Assembly (NCBI GenBank): GCA_963781155.1
Contig: CAWAEC010000011.1
Location: 124,001-188,000, forward strand
Origin: PALSA-693 sp963781155
Lineage (GTDB): Bacteria > Actinomycetota > Acidimicrobiia > Acidimicrobiales > Palsa-688
DNA: 64,000 bases
Reading direction: 5' to 3'
In this document: positions 24,225-32,755 of the stretch, in pieces
How positions within the stretch are numbered: position 1 is the first letter of the stretch
Layout of the letters: every line of letters begins with the position of its first letter
Program-made: the position numbers and the translations under genes
The notes under the pieces: model-generated
Databases searched by the model: none
Told to the model about the DNA's origin: nothing
Seen by the model: only the letters and a program-made list of their open reading frames with translations

Positions 24225-27200
24225 TCCTCTATCTGACCAACGCACCGAGCGAGATCCTGGCCTTGCGCTCCATCGTGGAAGGCCTGCCCGACGGCTTCCC
24301 TCCGGTGCGCGCCGGCCTCGCCAGCGGCGCGGAGTGCCCCGACCTCGATGGGGTCGCGGTCGTCCTGATCCGCCTGCTCGGCGGGGTGGCGGCCTGGGCC
24401 GAGCCCTTCCACGAGTTGCGACGTCGCTGCCGGGCCTCGGGCATTCCGCTATTGGGCTTCGGCGGCGAAGCCGCTCCGGATGCTCAGCTCACGGCCGCCT
24501 CGACGGTGCCGAGCGCAACCGTCGCCCAGGCCTTCGAGTACCTCGTGCACGGAGGCCTGGCCAACTTCGAGCACTTGCTGCGGTTCGTGTCGGACACGGT
24601 CTGCATGACCGGGTTCGGATTCGAGCCGGCCACCCCGGTGGCTGCGACCGGCATCTATTACCGCAGCGAGACCGACGCTACCGAGGAGACCCACCGACCG
24701 CATGTCGCGATCGTCTTCTACCGGGCCCACCTGATCGCCGGCAACACCGGTTTCGTCGATGATCTCTGCGCGGCGCTCGAGGCGCGCCAGGCCCGCGTCA
24801 CAGCCGTGTGGTGTTACAGCTTGCGGCCCGGGCCTGACGGGCGGGTCGAGGCCCTCTCCCTGCTGAGCGCTGAACAACCAAACGCCGTGATCACCACCGT
24901 CCTGGTCTCTGGAACCGCCGCCGGCGAGGGCCAGGATTGGGATGCGAGTGCCCTGGGCATCCTGGACGTGCCAGTGGTGCAGGCCATCACCGCAACCACC
25001 TCCCGGTCGGAGTGGGAGGCCGCGCCGGGGGGACTCTTTCCACTCGACGTGGCCATGCGCGTCGCCCTGCCAGAGTTCGACGGGCGCATTATCGCGGTGC
25101 CGTTCTCATTCAACGAGGAGGTCGATGACGGCGACAGCCTCGGCGCTCCTGTCACCGCCTATCGGACTGTAGGCGACCGGGTGGACCGCATCGCCGGGCT
25201 CGCCGCCCGGCTGGCCCGCCTCCGGTCCATACCCCCGGCCGAGCGGCGGGTGGCCGTCGTCCTGTCCGCGTACCCGACGCGGCGCGGCCGCATCGGTAAC
25301 GCCGTTGCGCTCGACACGCCCGCATCGGTGGTTCGCCTGCTCCGCGCGTTGTCCGCGGCCGGGTACCGGGTCGACCGGGTGCCGGCCGATGGTGACGCCC
25401 TCATGGCCGAGCTCATCGACTCGTTTTCCTACGAACGCGACACCCTCACCGCGGCGCAGCTGGGTCTCGCCCCCGGCCGTCTGGCCGCGGCCGACTACCG
25501 GGCCTGGTGGTCGCACGTCCCCCCGGAGGCCCGGGCCGTGGTTGAGGGGGCATGGGGCGACGCCCCCGGCTCGGTTTACCGCGACCCCGCCAGCGGCGAC
25601 CTGGTCTACGCAGGCCTCGATCTCGGCGGGGTGTTCGTCGCCGTCCAGCCGCCCCGCGGCTTCGGCGAGAAGCCGGTCGCCGTCTACCACTCGCCCGACC
25701 TGCCCCCGACCCACCACTACCTGGGGTTCTACCGCTGGCTCGACCAGAGATGGGGCGCCGACGCGGTTGTTCACGTGGGCAAGCACGGCACGCTGGAGTG
25801 GCTGCCGGGCAAGGGCGTCGGCCTCTCGGCGCGCTGCTTCCCTGACGTGGCTCTGGCCGATACCCCTCTCGTCTATCCCTTCGTCGTCAACGACCCGGGC
25901 GAGGGCGCTCAGGCGAAGCGCCGGGCCCACGCCACCATCGTCGACCACCTGCTGCCACCGATGACCCGGGCGGACACCTACGACGAGGTGGCCCAGCTGG
26001 AGCAGCTCCTCGACGAGCACGCCCAGGTGGCCAGCCTGGACCCCTCGAAGCTGCCCGCGATCCGGAAAAAGGTCTGGGATCTGCTGGTCTCCGCCGAGCT
26101 TCACCGGGACCTCGGGGTGGCCGGGCCGCCCGAAGGGGACGGATTCGACCAGCTGATCAACCAGGTCGACGGCTACCTGTGCGAGCTCAAAGACGCGCAG
26201 ATCCGCGGCGGCCTTCACGTGCTCGGTCAGGCTCCGGCGGGTGACGCCCGCCTGGATCTGCTGCTGGCGCTCACCCGGCTACCGCAGGGCGCGGTGCCGT
26301 CGCTTCGGCACGTCGTTGCCAGCCGGTTCGGCGTCGCTCTGGGCGACGGGGCGACCCGGGCTGGCCTCGACGCGGTGGACGCGGAGTGCCGGCGGCTGCT
26401 GGTGGCGGGTCCGAACGGGGCCGAGGGGCCCCGAGAGGCCGAGGTGCTGGCCTGGGTGGCGGGCGTGTTGCAACCCGCGCTCGACCGTACCCCCGACGAG
26501 ATTGGATCCGTGCTTGCCGCCCTCGACGGTCGGTGGGTACCTCCCGGGCCGAGCGGGGCCCCCACCCGGGGCATGGCGCACGCCCTGCCGACGGGCCGCA
26601 ACTTCTACACCGTCGACCCGAAGGCGCTTCCGAGCCGCCTGGCCTGGGAGGTCGGACAGGGCGTGGCGACCGGTCTGCTGGAGCGGCACCTGGCCGAGGA
26701 GGGCCGCTACCCCGGGAGCGTTGGCATTGTCGTCTGGGGGACGGCGGCGATGCGCACCGGTGGCGACGACGTGGCCCTGGCCCTGGCGCTCCTCGGCGTG
26801 CGACCGGTGTGGCAGGCCGAGTCGGGGCGGGTGACCGGGCTGGAGCTGATCCCCGCGGCTGAGCTCGCCCGGCCGCGGGTGGACGTGGTCGTGCGGATAT
26901 CCGGGTTCTTCCGGGACGCCTTTCCTCATCTGATCGCACTCCTCGACGACGCGGTTGCGCTGGCCGGTTTCGCCGACGGCGACCCCCGCATCTTTGGGGC
27001 CAAACCGGGCGCCTACGGGTCCGGCATCCTCCCGCTACTGGAAAGCCGGGACTGGCGAACGGACGAGGACCTGGCTGCGGTGTACGTGGCCTGGGGCGGC
27101 TACAGCTACGGGCGGGGTGCCATGGGCCGGCCCGCGGCCGACGCCATGCGCCGGCGTTTTGCGGCCATCGAGGTTGCCCTCAAGAGCCAGGACAACCGTG

Positions 27201-27700
27201 AGCACGACATTTTCGACTCCGACGACTACCTCCAGGACCACGGCGGAATGATTGCGACCATCCGGGCCCTTACCGGGCGGGCACCAAAGGCTCTGTTCGG
27301 CGATACCGCCGATCCGGCCCGGCCGCGGGTGCGAAGCCTTCAAGAGGAAGCGGCCCGGGTGGTCCGGACCCGCGTGCTCAACCCGAAATGGATCTCGGCG
27401 ATGACCCGCCACGGCTACAAGGGGGCGTTCGAGCTGGCGGCCACCGTGGACTACTTATTCGGGTACGACGCCACCGCCGGCGTGGTGGAGGACTGGATGT
27501 ACGAGCGGGTCACGGCCGCCTACGTCGCCGACCCGGAGGTCCGCAAGTTCCTGCAGGCGTCCAATCCGTGGGCGCTGCGGGCCATGGCCGAACGCCTCCT
27601 CGAAGCGGCCGAGCGCGGCCTGTGGAACGCCTCGGGGCCGGCGCTCGACACCCTCCGGGGCGCGGTCCTCGAAGCCGAGGGCTGGGAGGAATCGAGGTAG
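24221..27700 (+). CDS. cobN: cobaltochelatase subunit CobN
   Basis: The large subunit of the ATP-dependent cobaltochelatase, which inserts cobalt into hydrogenobyrinic acid a,c-diamide; it is homologous to ChlH/BchH. The 1159-residue frame is uninterrupted. Recognisable blocks are 'GFGFEPATPVAATGIYYRSE', 'PPTHHYLGFYRWLDQRWGAD' followed by 'VHVGKHGTLEWLPGKGVGLS', and 'VVWGTAAMRTGGDDVALALA'. Near the C-terminus are 'SQDNREHDIFDSDDYLQDHG' and 'PKWISAMTRHGYKGAFELAA'. The last pair is highly conserved in CobN. The following gene encodes a ChlI/ChlD-like partner, so the chelatase is encoded together here. The TAG shares one base with the next GTG. Confidence 0.93.
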   Translation: MILYLTNAPSEILALRSIVEGLPDGFPPVRAGLASGAECPDLDGVAVVLIRLLGGVAAWAEPFHELRRRCRASGIPLLGFGGEAAPDAQLTAASTVPSATVAQAFEYLVHGGLANFEHLLRFVSDTVCMTGFGFEPATPVAATGIYYRSETDATEETHRPHVAIVFYRAHLIAGNTGFVDDLCAALEARQARVTAVWCYSLRPGPDGRVEALSLLSAEQPNAVITTVLVSGTAAGEGQDWDASALGILDVPVVQAITATTSRSEWEAAPGGLFPLDVAMRVALPEFDGRIIAVPFSFNEEVDDGDSLGAPVTAYRTVGDRVDRIAGLAARLARLRSIPPAERRVAVVLSAYPTRRGRIGNAVALDTPASVVRLLRALSAAGYRVDRVPADGDALMAELIDSFSYERDTLTAAQLGLAPGRLAAADYRAWWSHVPPEARAVVEGAWGDAPGSVYRDPASGDLVYAGLDLGGVFVAVQPPRGFGEKPVAVYHSPDLPPTHHYLGFYRWLDQRWGADAVVHVGKHGTLEWLPGKGVGLSARCFPDVALADTPLVYPFVVNDPGEGAQAKRRAHATIVDHLLPPMTRADTYDEVAQLEQLLDEHAQVASLDPSKLPAIRKKVWDLLVSAELHRDLGVAGPPEGDGFDQLINQVDGYLCELKDAQIRGGLHVLGQAPAGDARLDLLLALTRLPQGAVPSLRHVVASRFGVALGDGATRAGLDAVDAECRRLLVAGPNGAEGPREAEVLAWVAGVLQPALDRTPDEIGSVLAALDGRWVPPGPSGAPTRGMAHALPTGRNFYTVDPKALPSRLAWEVGQGVATGLLERHLAEEGRYPGSVGIVVWGTAAMRTGGDDVALALALLGVRPVWQAESGRVTGLELIPAAELARPRVDVVVRISGFFRDAFPHLIALLDDAVALAGFADGDPRIFGAKPGAYGSGILPLLESRDWRTDEDLAAVYVAWGGYSYGRGAMGRPAADAMRRRFAAIEVALKSQDNREHDIFDSDDYLQDHGGMIATIRALTGRAPKALFGDTADPARPRVRSLQEEAARVVRTRVLNPKWISAMTRHGYKGAFELAATVDYLFGYDATAGVVEDWMYERVTAAYVADPEVRKFLQASNPWALRAMAERLLEAAERGLWNASGPALDTLRGAVLEAEGWEESR

Positions 27701-29592
27701 TGCCGATGGCAGAACCAGATGGAGCCGCGGTCCCTCAGCTCCCGTTTACGGCGGTCGTCGGCCAGGATCAGGCCAAGCTGGCGCTCATCCTGGCCGCGGT
27801 CGACCCCCGCATCGGAGGAGTCCTGCTGCGCGGGGAGAAGGGCAGTGCCAAGTCCACGCTGGCCCGGGGTCTGGCCGCAGTCCTTCCCACGCCCGCTCCC
27901 TTCGTGGAGTTGCCGATCGGCGCGACGGAGGACCGGGTGGTCGGCAGCCTTGACCTGACCGCGGCGTTCACAGGTGCAGAAGTGCGGTTCTCGGCAGGGC
28001 TGCTAGCAGCGGCGGACGGCGGGGTGCTCTATGTCGATGAGATCAACCTGCTGCCCGACCACCTGGTCGATGCGCTGTTGGATGCGGCCGCCAGCGGGGT
28101 CAACCGGGTGGAGCGGGAGGGGATCTCGCACACGCACTCCAGCCGGTTCCTGCTCATCGGTTCGATGAATCCCGAGGAGGGCGACCTCCGGCCGCAGCTG
28201 CTCGACCGCTTCGGGCTGGCGGTCGAGATCCGCGCCGGCACGGATCCGCGGGAGCGGGCGGCCGCGGTGCGCCGCCGGTTGGCCTTCGATGTGGATCCGG
28301 CGGCGGTGGCCGCCGCCGTGGCGGCCGAGGAGGCCGGCCTGGCGAGCCGGCTGGCCGCGGCGGTGCCGGGAGCATTGCCGGACGAGGTGGTCGAATCGGT
28401 GGCGTCGTTGTGCGTGTCGATGGGGGCGGAGGGGTTGCGCGCCGACCTGACGATCTGCCGGGCGGCGGCTGCCCTGTCCGGCTGGGAGGGTCGCCCCGTG
28501 ACGTCCCTGTCCGATGTTCGCCGGGTGGCTCCGCTGGCCCTTGCCCATCGCACTCGCCGTGATCCCCTGGAGCCGGCGGGAATGGACGAACAGCGTCTGG
28601 CCGAGGCCATGGACCGGTACCTGGGCGACTCCGAAACCCCGGACGCGCCGGACCCCGGCCCGGGCGACCTCGACGACGTCCCACGGCCTGACGATCAGGA
28701 CGGGAGCGAAACGCGGCCTCCCACGGAACGTCCCCCAGCCCCGGCGACCCCAGGTCCAGCACCTCTCGATCGATTGGCCGAACCCGCGGGAACCTCACGC
28801 CGGCCGGTCCGGATGTCGGCCGCGTCCGGCCGGGGGCGGGCGGGGTCCGACAGCGCCCGGGGCCGGCTGGTGGGGGACCGGGCCCCAGCCGGGCCGGTTG
28901 GATCCGTGGCCGTAGGCGCGACCGCCCGGCGGGCTGCGGCCCGTCGGGCTGCGGCTGGAGCCCCGCTGGACGACGGTGCCGTCGTGGTCCCCGGGGACAT
29001 TCGCGAGGCCCGCAGGGTCGAGCGCACCGCCAGCTTGATCGTCATCGCCGTTGACGCGTCGGGGTCGATGGGCGCACCGCAACGGATGGAGGCGGCGAAG
29101 GGGGCCACCCTCGGGTTGCTGACCAACGCCTACCAGAGACGCGACCTGGTCGCGCTGGTCGCCTTCCGGGGCGACCGGGCCGACGTACTGTTGCGGCCGA
29201 CCAGCAGCGTGGAAGTGGCCCGCGCCCGCCTGGCGGACCTGCCGACGGGCGGGCGCACCCCGTTGGCGGTGGGCATCCTGGCTGGCCTGCAACTGGCTGT
29301 TACCCCGGCCCGGGCCGTCAGCCATCACCCGCAGCTGGTTGTCGTGACGGACGGCCGGGCCACCTTCGCCGCCGACGGTCTCGATCCCCTCGAAGCGGCC
29401 TTTCGGGCCGCGGACGCGGTCCGCGCCGCCGGGCTCGACGCCGTGGTCGTCGACGTCGAAGCCACGGGCGCGGCCGACGGCGCCCCCCGCCTCGGCCTGG
29501 CCGGCCGGCTGGCGGACCGCATGGGCGCCCGCCACGTGCGGTTGCCGGCTCTCGATCCCGACCTCCTCCGTCAGGCTATTCGGGACGACTGA
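27700..29592 (+). CDS. chelatase ATPase subunit with AAA+ and VWA domains (ChlI/ChlD fusion)
   Basis: A 630-residue fusion of the two small subunits of Mg/Co chelatases. The N-terminal AAA+ ATPase has P-loop 'LLRGEKGSAKSTLARG' (about residues 42-57), 'GGVLYVDEINLLPD' (Walker B) and 'LLIGSMNPEEGDLRPQLLDR'. An acidic, Pro-rich linker follows at about 315-375. The C-terminal von Willebrand A domain carries the MIDAS 'DASGSMG' at about 451-457. Next to CobN it most probably supplies the ATPase for cobaltochelatase in place of proteobacterial CobS/CobT. This form is common in actinobacteria, and no chlorophyll genes are present. The start could be GTG 27700 or ATG 27706. Confidence 0.88.
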   Translation: MPMAEPDGAAVPQLPFTAVVGQDQAKLALILAAVDPRIGGVLLRGEKGSAKSTLARGLAAVLPTPAPFVELPIGATEDRVVGSLDLTAAFTGAEVRFSAGLLAAADGGVLYVDEINLLPDHLVDALLDAAASGVNRVEREGISHTHSSRFLLIGSMNPEEGDLRPQLLDRFGLAVEIRAGTDPRERAAAVRRRLAFDVDPAAVAAAVAAEEAGLASRLAAAVPGALPDEVVESVASLCVSMGAEGLRADLTICRAAAALSGWEGRPVTSLSDVRRVAPLALAHRTRRDPLEPAGMDEQRLAEAMDRYLGDSETPDAPDPGPGDLDDVPRPDDQDGSETRPPTERPPAPATPGPAPLDRLAEPAGTSRRPVRMSAASGRGRAGSDSARGRLVGDRAPAGPVGSVAVGATARRAAARRAAAGAPLDDGAVVVPGDIREARRVERTASLIVIAVDASGSMGAPQRMEAAKGATLGLLTNAYQRRDLVALVAFRGDRADVLLRPTSSVEVARARLADLPTGGRTPLAVGILAGLQLAVTPARAVSHHPQLVVVTDGRATFAADGLDPLEAAFRAADAVRAAGLDAVVVDVEATGAADGAPRLGLAGRLADRMGARHVRLPALDPDLLRQAIRDD

Positions 29593-29660
29593 GCCCCGGG
29601 GCGACCCATCGAGCCGTGACCCCGGCGGGCTGGAGGGCGCCGGTTGTAGCGTCAGCCGCC

Positions 29661-30245
29661 ATGCGCCTGCTGATGGTCGCCCCGCCAGGGGCAGGGAAGG
29701 GCACCCAGGCCGAGCGGCTCGCGGCCTACTACCACATCGCACACCTGTCGAGCGGTGAGCTGCTGCGGAGCGAGGTCGCCGCCGGTACCGACATCGGCCG
29801 GGCCGCGGCGGCCTATCTCGATCGAGGAGATCTGGTGCCCGATGACCTGGTGCTCAGCATGCTCGTCGTCCCGGTCCTGCAGGCCGCCCGGAACGGCGGC
29901 TTCGTGCTGGACGGGTTTCCCAGGACCTTGCGCCAGGCAGAGGAGGCCTACCAGGCAGCTCAGGAAATCGAAGGAATCGAGCTGCAAGCGGTCATCCATC
30001 TGGTGGTCAGCCGGGAGGAGCTCCGCCGGCGCTTGCTGGCTCGCGGTACGCGGGAAGGCCGCCAGGACGATACGGAAGAGACCATCGCGCACCGGCTGGA
30101 GGTCTACGACGCAGAGACCGAGCCCCTGCTTGCCTTCTACTCCGGCCGTGGCCTGGTCGTCGACATCAACGGCGAGCAGCCGGTTGACGAGGTCTTCGCG
30201 GACATCGTGGCCGCCATCGACGGCCAGCGGGCGGGCCGGTGCTAA
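29661..30245 (+). CDS. adk: adenylate kinase family nucleoside monophosphate kinase
   Basis: Transfers phosphate between ATP and AMP (family function). The 194-residue protein has the P-loop 'APPGAGKGTQ' at residues 7-16, where the family has GxPGxGKGT, the AMP-binding 'LSSGELLR' at 29-36 and 'FVLDGFPRTLRQAE' at 81-94. The lid is the short form ('RGTREGRQDDTEET'), without a zinc-binding insertion. The main adk of actinobacteria lies in the ribosomal-protein operon, so this may be a second copy; the symbol is by family. Its TAA overlaps the stop of the convergent gene. Confidence 0.8.
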   Translation: MRLLMVAPPGAGKGTQAERLAAYYHIAHLSSGELLRSEVAAGTDIGRAAAAYLDRGDLVPDDLVLSMLVVPVLQAARNGGFVLDGFPRTLRQAEEAYQAAQEIEGIELQAVIHLVVSREELRRRLLARGTREGRQDDTEETIAHRLEVYDAETEPLLAFYSGRGLVVDINGEQPVDEVFADIVAAIDGQRAGRC

Positions 30246-30748
30246 GGCCGGACGTCGAAGGAGCTGCGACCCAGCCCGGCCGATAGCGCCGTCACGTCCT
30301 TCGAAACGGGCGGGGCCGGCGCATCGTGCACCAGTACTCCGTCCACCACAACCACGCACCACGGCGCGCTGGTAACGCCGTAGGCATGCCAGCCCTCGCT
30401 CGACATGACCACTGCCACCTCGGCACGAGCAGGGTCGGCCAACGCCGCCACCGCCCGGGCGTCCTCGGTCGTCGGGCTGGGCGTGACCACCACGACCGGC
30501 ACTGCCTGGCCCGGGGCCCCCAGCGAGGGGAGACCCTCCCAGAGTGGACGGCAGCCGGAGCAGCTCGAGGTCAAGAACAGCAAGACGGCCGCCGTGTCGC
30601 TGACGGTGACCTCGATCGGTGCCCCGTGCGGGGTGACGCCGGCCAGGTCGACGGCTGGCGCACGGAGTCGGGGCGAGCGAGGCGGGGGGGCCGGGACGTG
30701 GGTCGGACCGGACCGCGGTGCCGGCCGGAATCGTCCCAGGAGGCGCAT
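30242..30748 (-). CDS. thioredoxin-fold protein with CxxC
   Basis: A 168-residue protein with an N-terminal basic/Pro-rich segment, then a thioredoxin-like domain: 'TAAVLLFLTSSCSGCRPLWE' with CSGC at residues 63-66, 'VPVVVVTPSPTTEDARAVAA' and 'VTSAPWCVVVVDG' containing a cis-Pro-type loop. Layout resembles MauD/TlpA-like oxidoreductases that act on methylamine or cytochrome maturation proteins, but the specific partner is unknown. No clear signal peptide or transmembrane helix is seen, so a cytoplasmic site is possible. It is divergent from npdG and close to mshC, both redox genes. The start at ATG 30748 is the best supported; a GTG just upstream is possible. Confidence 0.7.
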   Translation of the reverse strand: MRLLGRFRPAPRSGPTHVPAPPPRSPRLRAPAVDLAGVTPHGAPIEVTVSDTAAVLLFLTSSCSGCRPLWEGLPSLGAPGQAVPVVVVTPSPTTEDARAVAALADPARAEVAVVMSSEGWHAYGVTSAPWCVVVVDGVLVHDAPAPPVSKDVTALSAGLGRSSFDVRP

Positions 30749-30823
30749 CGAAGGCACGGTACCAAGCCGGGCTGCGCAGTGGCGGGGTCGACCCGGAGCC
30801 GTGAAGCGTGCAAGTCTGCCCAC

Positions 30824-31498
30824 GTGCGCATCGGAGTCTTGGGAGCGACGGGGCCGGCGGGACGAGCAGTGTCGGCCCAGCTCGCCCATATCGGCGTGGA
30901 CGTCGTCTGCGGTTCGCGTTCCGAGGAACGCGCGGCAGACACGGTCACGGAGCTGCGGGGCCGATGGCCGGACCGCGAGCTGTCGCTCTATCCCGCCGTC
31001 AACGACGAGGCCGCCGCCACGGCCGATCTGATCGTCGTGGCCACCCCCTGGGAGGGCGTCCTCACCACCGTGGCCGCGCTCGAGGAACGACTGGCAGGCA
31101 AGATCGTGATCTCGATGGCGAATGCCCTGACCCGGTGGGGTCGGGAAATGGTGCCCCTCGTGCCACCCACCGGGTCCGTGACGGTCGCGGTGGCCCGCGC
31201 CTTGCCCCGATCGCGGGTAGTCGGGGCCTTTCATCATCTGCCCGCGGAGTCGTGGGCCGACCTCGACCACCCACTCGACGCCGACGTTCTGGTCTGTTCC
31301 GACGACCGCGACGCCACTCGGCAGGTCATTGCGTTGGTGGCCCGACTGCCCGGGCTCAGGGGTGTCGATGCCGGCGGCCTAGCCAGCGCGCTCGCCATCG
31401 AGGCTTTGACGCCGGCCCTCCTGGAAATCAACCGGCGCTACAAGACACACAGCGCAATCCGTATTACCGGGCTCCCCGAACAGCCTGGAACGGAGTAA
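30824..31498 (+). CDS. npdG: NADPH-dependent F420 reductase
   Basis: Moves hydride between NADP and the deazaflavin cofactor F420. The Rossmann start is 'VRIGVLGATGPAGRAVSAQL' followed by 'VVCGSRSEERA', the phosphate-binding S-R of NADP-specific members. Other blocks are 'ADLIVVATPWEGV', 'GKIVISMANAL', 'VVGAFHHLPAESWADLDHP' and 'DADVLVCSDDRDA', all typical of NpdG. It has 224 residues. The GTG at 30824 has no visible ribosome site, so the message may be leaderless. mshC begins 9 bp after the stop, so the two are likely co-transcribed. Confidence 0.87.
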   Translation: MRIGVLGATGPAGRAVSAQLAHIGVDVVCGSRSEERAADTVTELRGRWPDRELSLYPAVNDEAAATADLIVVATPWEGVLTTVAALEERLAGKIVISMANALTRWGREMVPLVPPTGSVTVAVARALPRSRVVGAFHHLPAESWADLDHPLDADVLVCSDDRDATRQVIALVARLPGLRGVDAGGLASALAIEALTPALLEINRRYKTHSAIRITGLPEQPGTE

Positions 31499-31507
31499 GG
31501 CGCGCCC

Positions 31508-32617
31508 ATGGACCTCTACGACACGGCGAGCAGGCAGGTGGTCCGGTTCGAACCGGGCCGGGTCGTCAAGATGTACACCTGCGGGATCACCCCTTATGAC
31601 GCCGCGCACCTCGGGCATGCGGCCACATACCTCGCCTACGACGTGCTCCAGCGCCGTTTGCGCGACATCGGGCACGAGACCCAGTGTGTCCGCAACGTCA
31701 CCGACGTCGACGACGACATCCTGCGCAAAGCCCGCGAGCTCGGTGTCCACTACCTGGACCTGGCTGCCGAGGAGGTCAATCGCTTCGACGCCGACATGGC
31801 CGCCCTGGGCCTCCTGCCCGCTTTTTCGGAACCCCGGGCGACCTCGGCCATCCCGGACATCCTGGGATTCATCGGCATGGTGCTCGAGTCCGGTCACGCC
31901 TACCAGTCGGGTGGCGCCGTGTATTTCGACGTGTCCTCGTTCGCCGGGTTCGGCCAGGTGAGCCACCTGAATCGGAACCAGATGCTGGAGCTGGCCCGCG
32001 AACGGGGAGGGAACCCCGACGACCCGAACAAATGGGACCCACTCGATTTCGTCCTGTGGCAGCCGTCCGCACCCGGCGAACCCGCGTGGGAGTCGTTGTG
32101 GGGGCCGGGCCGGCCCGGCTGGCACATCGAGTGCTCCGCCCTGGCGCTGCGAGAGCTGGGCGAGACCATCGACCTCCACGGCGGAGGGTCGGACCTGATC
32201 TTCCCCCACCACGAGTGCGAGGCCGCCCAGTCGGAGGCCGCCACCGGCTCCCGCTTCGTCCGCCACTGGATGCACGGCGGGATGGTGCGCCTGGGCGGAA
32301 CCAAGATGTCCAAGTCCCTCGGGAACTTGGTGTTCGTGCACGATCTGCTCAAGGAGTGGGAAGGCGGGGCCATCCGCCTGGCCATCCTCGCCCACCACTA
32401 TCGGACGGATTGGGACTGGCATGACCGACTGATGCCCGAAGCGGCGGCCCGGCTGGCCCGGTGGCGGGCCGCCGGCCCCGGTGACGGCGCCCTCGCCGAC
32501 GTGCGGGTCGCCCTCGACGCCGACCTGAGCACCCCGGCGGCACTCGCTGCCATCGACGGCGCCGCCGCCCGCGGTCGCGGCGTGTCGGCGGCCATGGCGC
32601 TCCTCGGCGTCTCCTGA
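31508..32617 (+). CDS. mshC: L-cysteine:1D-myo-inositol-2-amino-2-deoxyglucopyranoside ligase (mycothiol synthesis)
   Basis: MshC couples cysteine to GlcN-inositol with ATP, the third step of mycothiol synthesis. It is a class I cysteinyl-tRNA synthetase paralogue. This one has 'YTCGITPYDAAHLGHAATYL' (HIGH-type ATP site with the zinc Cys), 'GRPGWHIECSALAL' and 'DLIFPHHECEAAQSEA' (further zinc ligands) and 'GGTKMSKSLGN' (KMSKS). The 'CGITPYD' form instead of 'CGPTVYD', and only 369 residues (true CysS has about 460 with an anticodon domain), identify it as MshC. It follows npdG by 9 bp. Confidence 0.88.
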   Translation: MDLYDTASRQVVRFEPGRVVKMYTCGITPYDAAHLGHAATYLAYDVLQRRLRDIGHETQCVRNVTDVDDDILRKARELGVHYLDLAAEEVNRFDADMAALGLLPAFSEPRATSAIPDILGFIGMVLESGHAYQSGGAVYFDVSSFAGFGQVSHLNRNQMLELARERGGNPDDPNKWDPLDFVLWQPSAPGEPAWESLWGPGRPGWHIECSALALRELGETIDLHGGGSDLIFPHHECEAAQSEAATGSRFVRHWMHGGMVRLGGTKMSKSLGNLVFVHDLLKEWEGGAIRLAILAHHYRTDWDWHDRLMPEAAARLARWRAAGPGDGALADVRVALDADLSTPAALAAIDGAAARGRGVSAAMALLGVS

Positions 32618-32643
32618 GCCGCGGACAGGTGATTATCCCATTA

Positions 32644-32683
32644 GTGTGATAAAAGCCGCGTGATACCGCGCCTTTTATCACAC
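32644..32683. repeat. 40-bp palindrome between mshC and thrS
   Basis: GTGTGATAAAAG (32644-32655) and CTTTTATCACAC (32672-32683) form a perfect 12-bp inverted repeat round 16 bases; the inner CGCG pairs add to the stem. The arms are AT-rich in a GC-rich region. It may end the mshC transcript, acting in both directions because each arm supplies a T-run next to the loop, or be an operator for thrS. Confidence 0.7.
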
Positions 32684-32755
32684 AAACATCCAGCGGCCCA
32701 GGCCTCCAGAAACCCCGCAGGCCTTGGCCGCTAGCTCCCGTAGTCTCTGTCGGCA

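Noticed and set aside
27388..27699. Upstream extension of the chelatase-subunit frame into cobN
   Set aside because: No conservation; the AAA+ domain begins shortly after the GTG that overlaps the cobN stop.
28795..29742. 315-codon minus-strand frame over the VWA domain
   Set aside because: Antisense shadow with no ribosome site or motif.
30326..30823. Upstream extension of the npdG frame
   Set aside because: It is the antisense shadow of the thioredoxin-like gene; the Rossmann start sits at the GTG at 30824.
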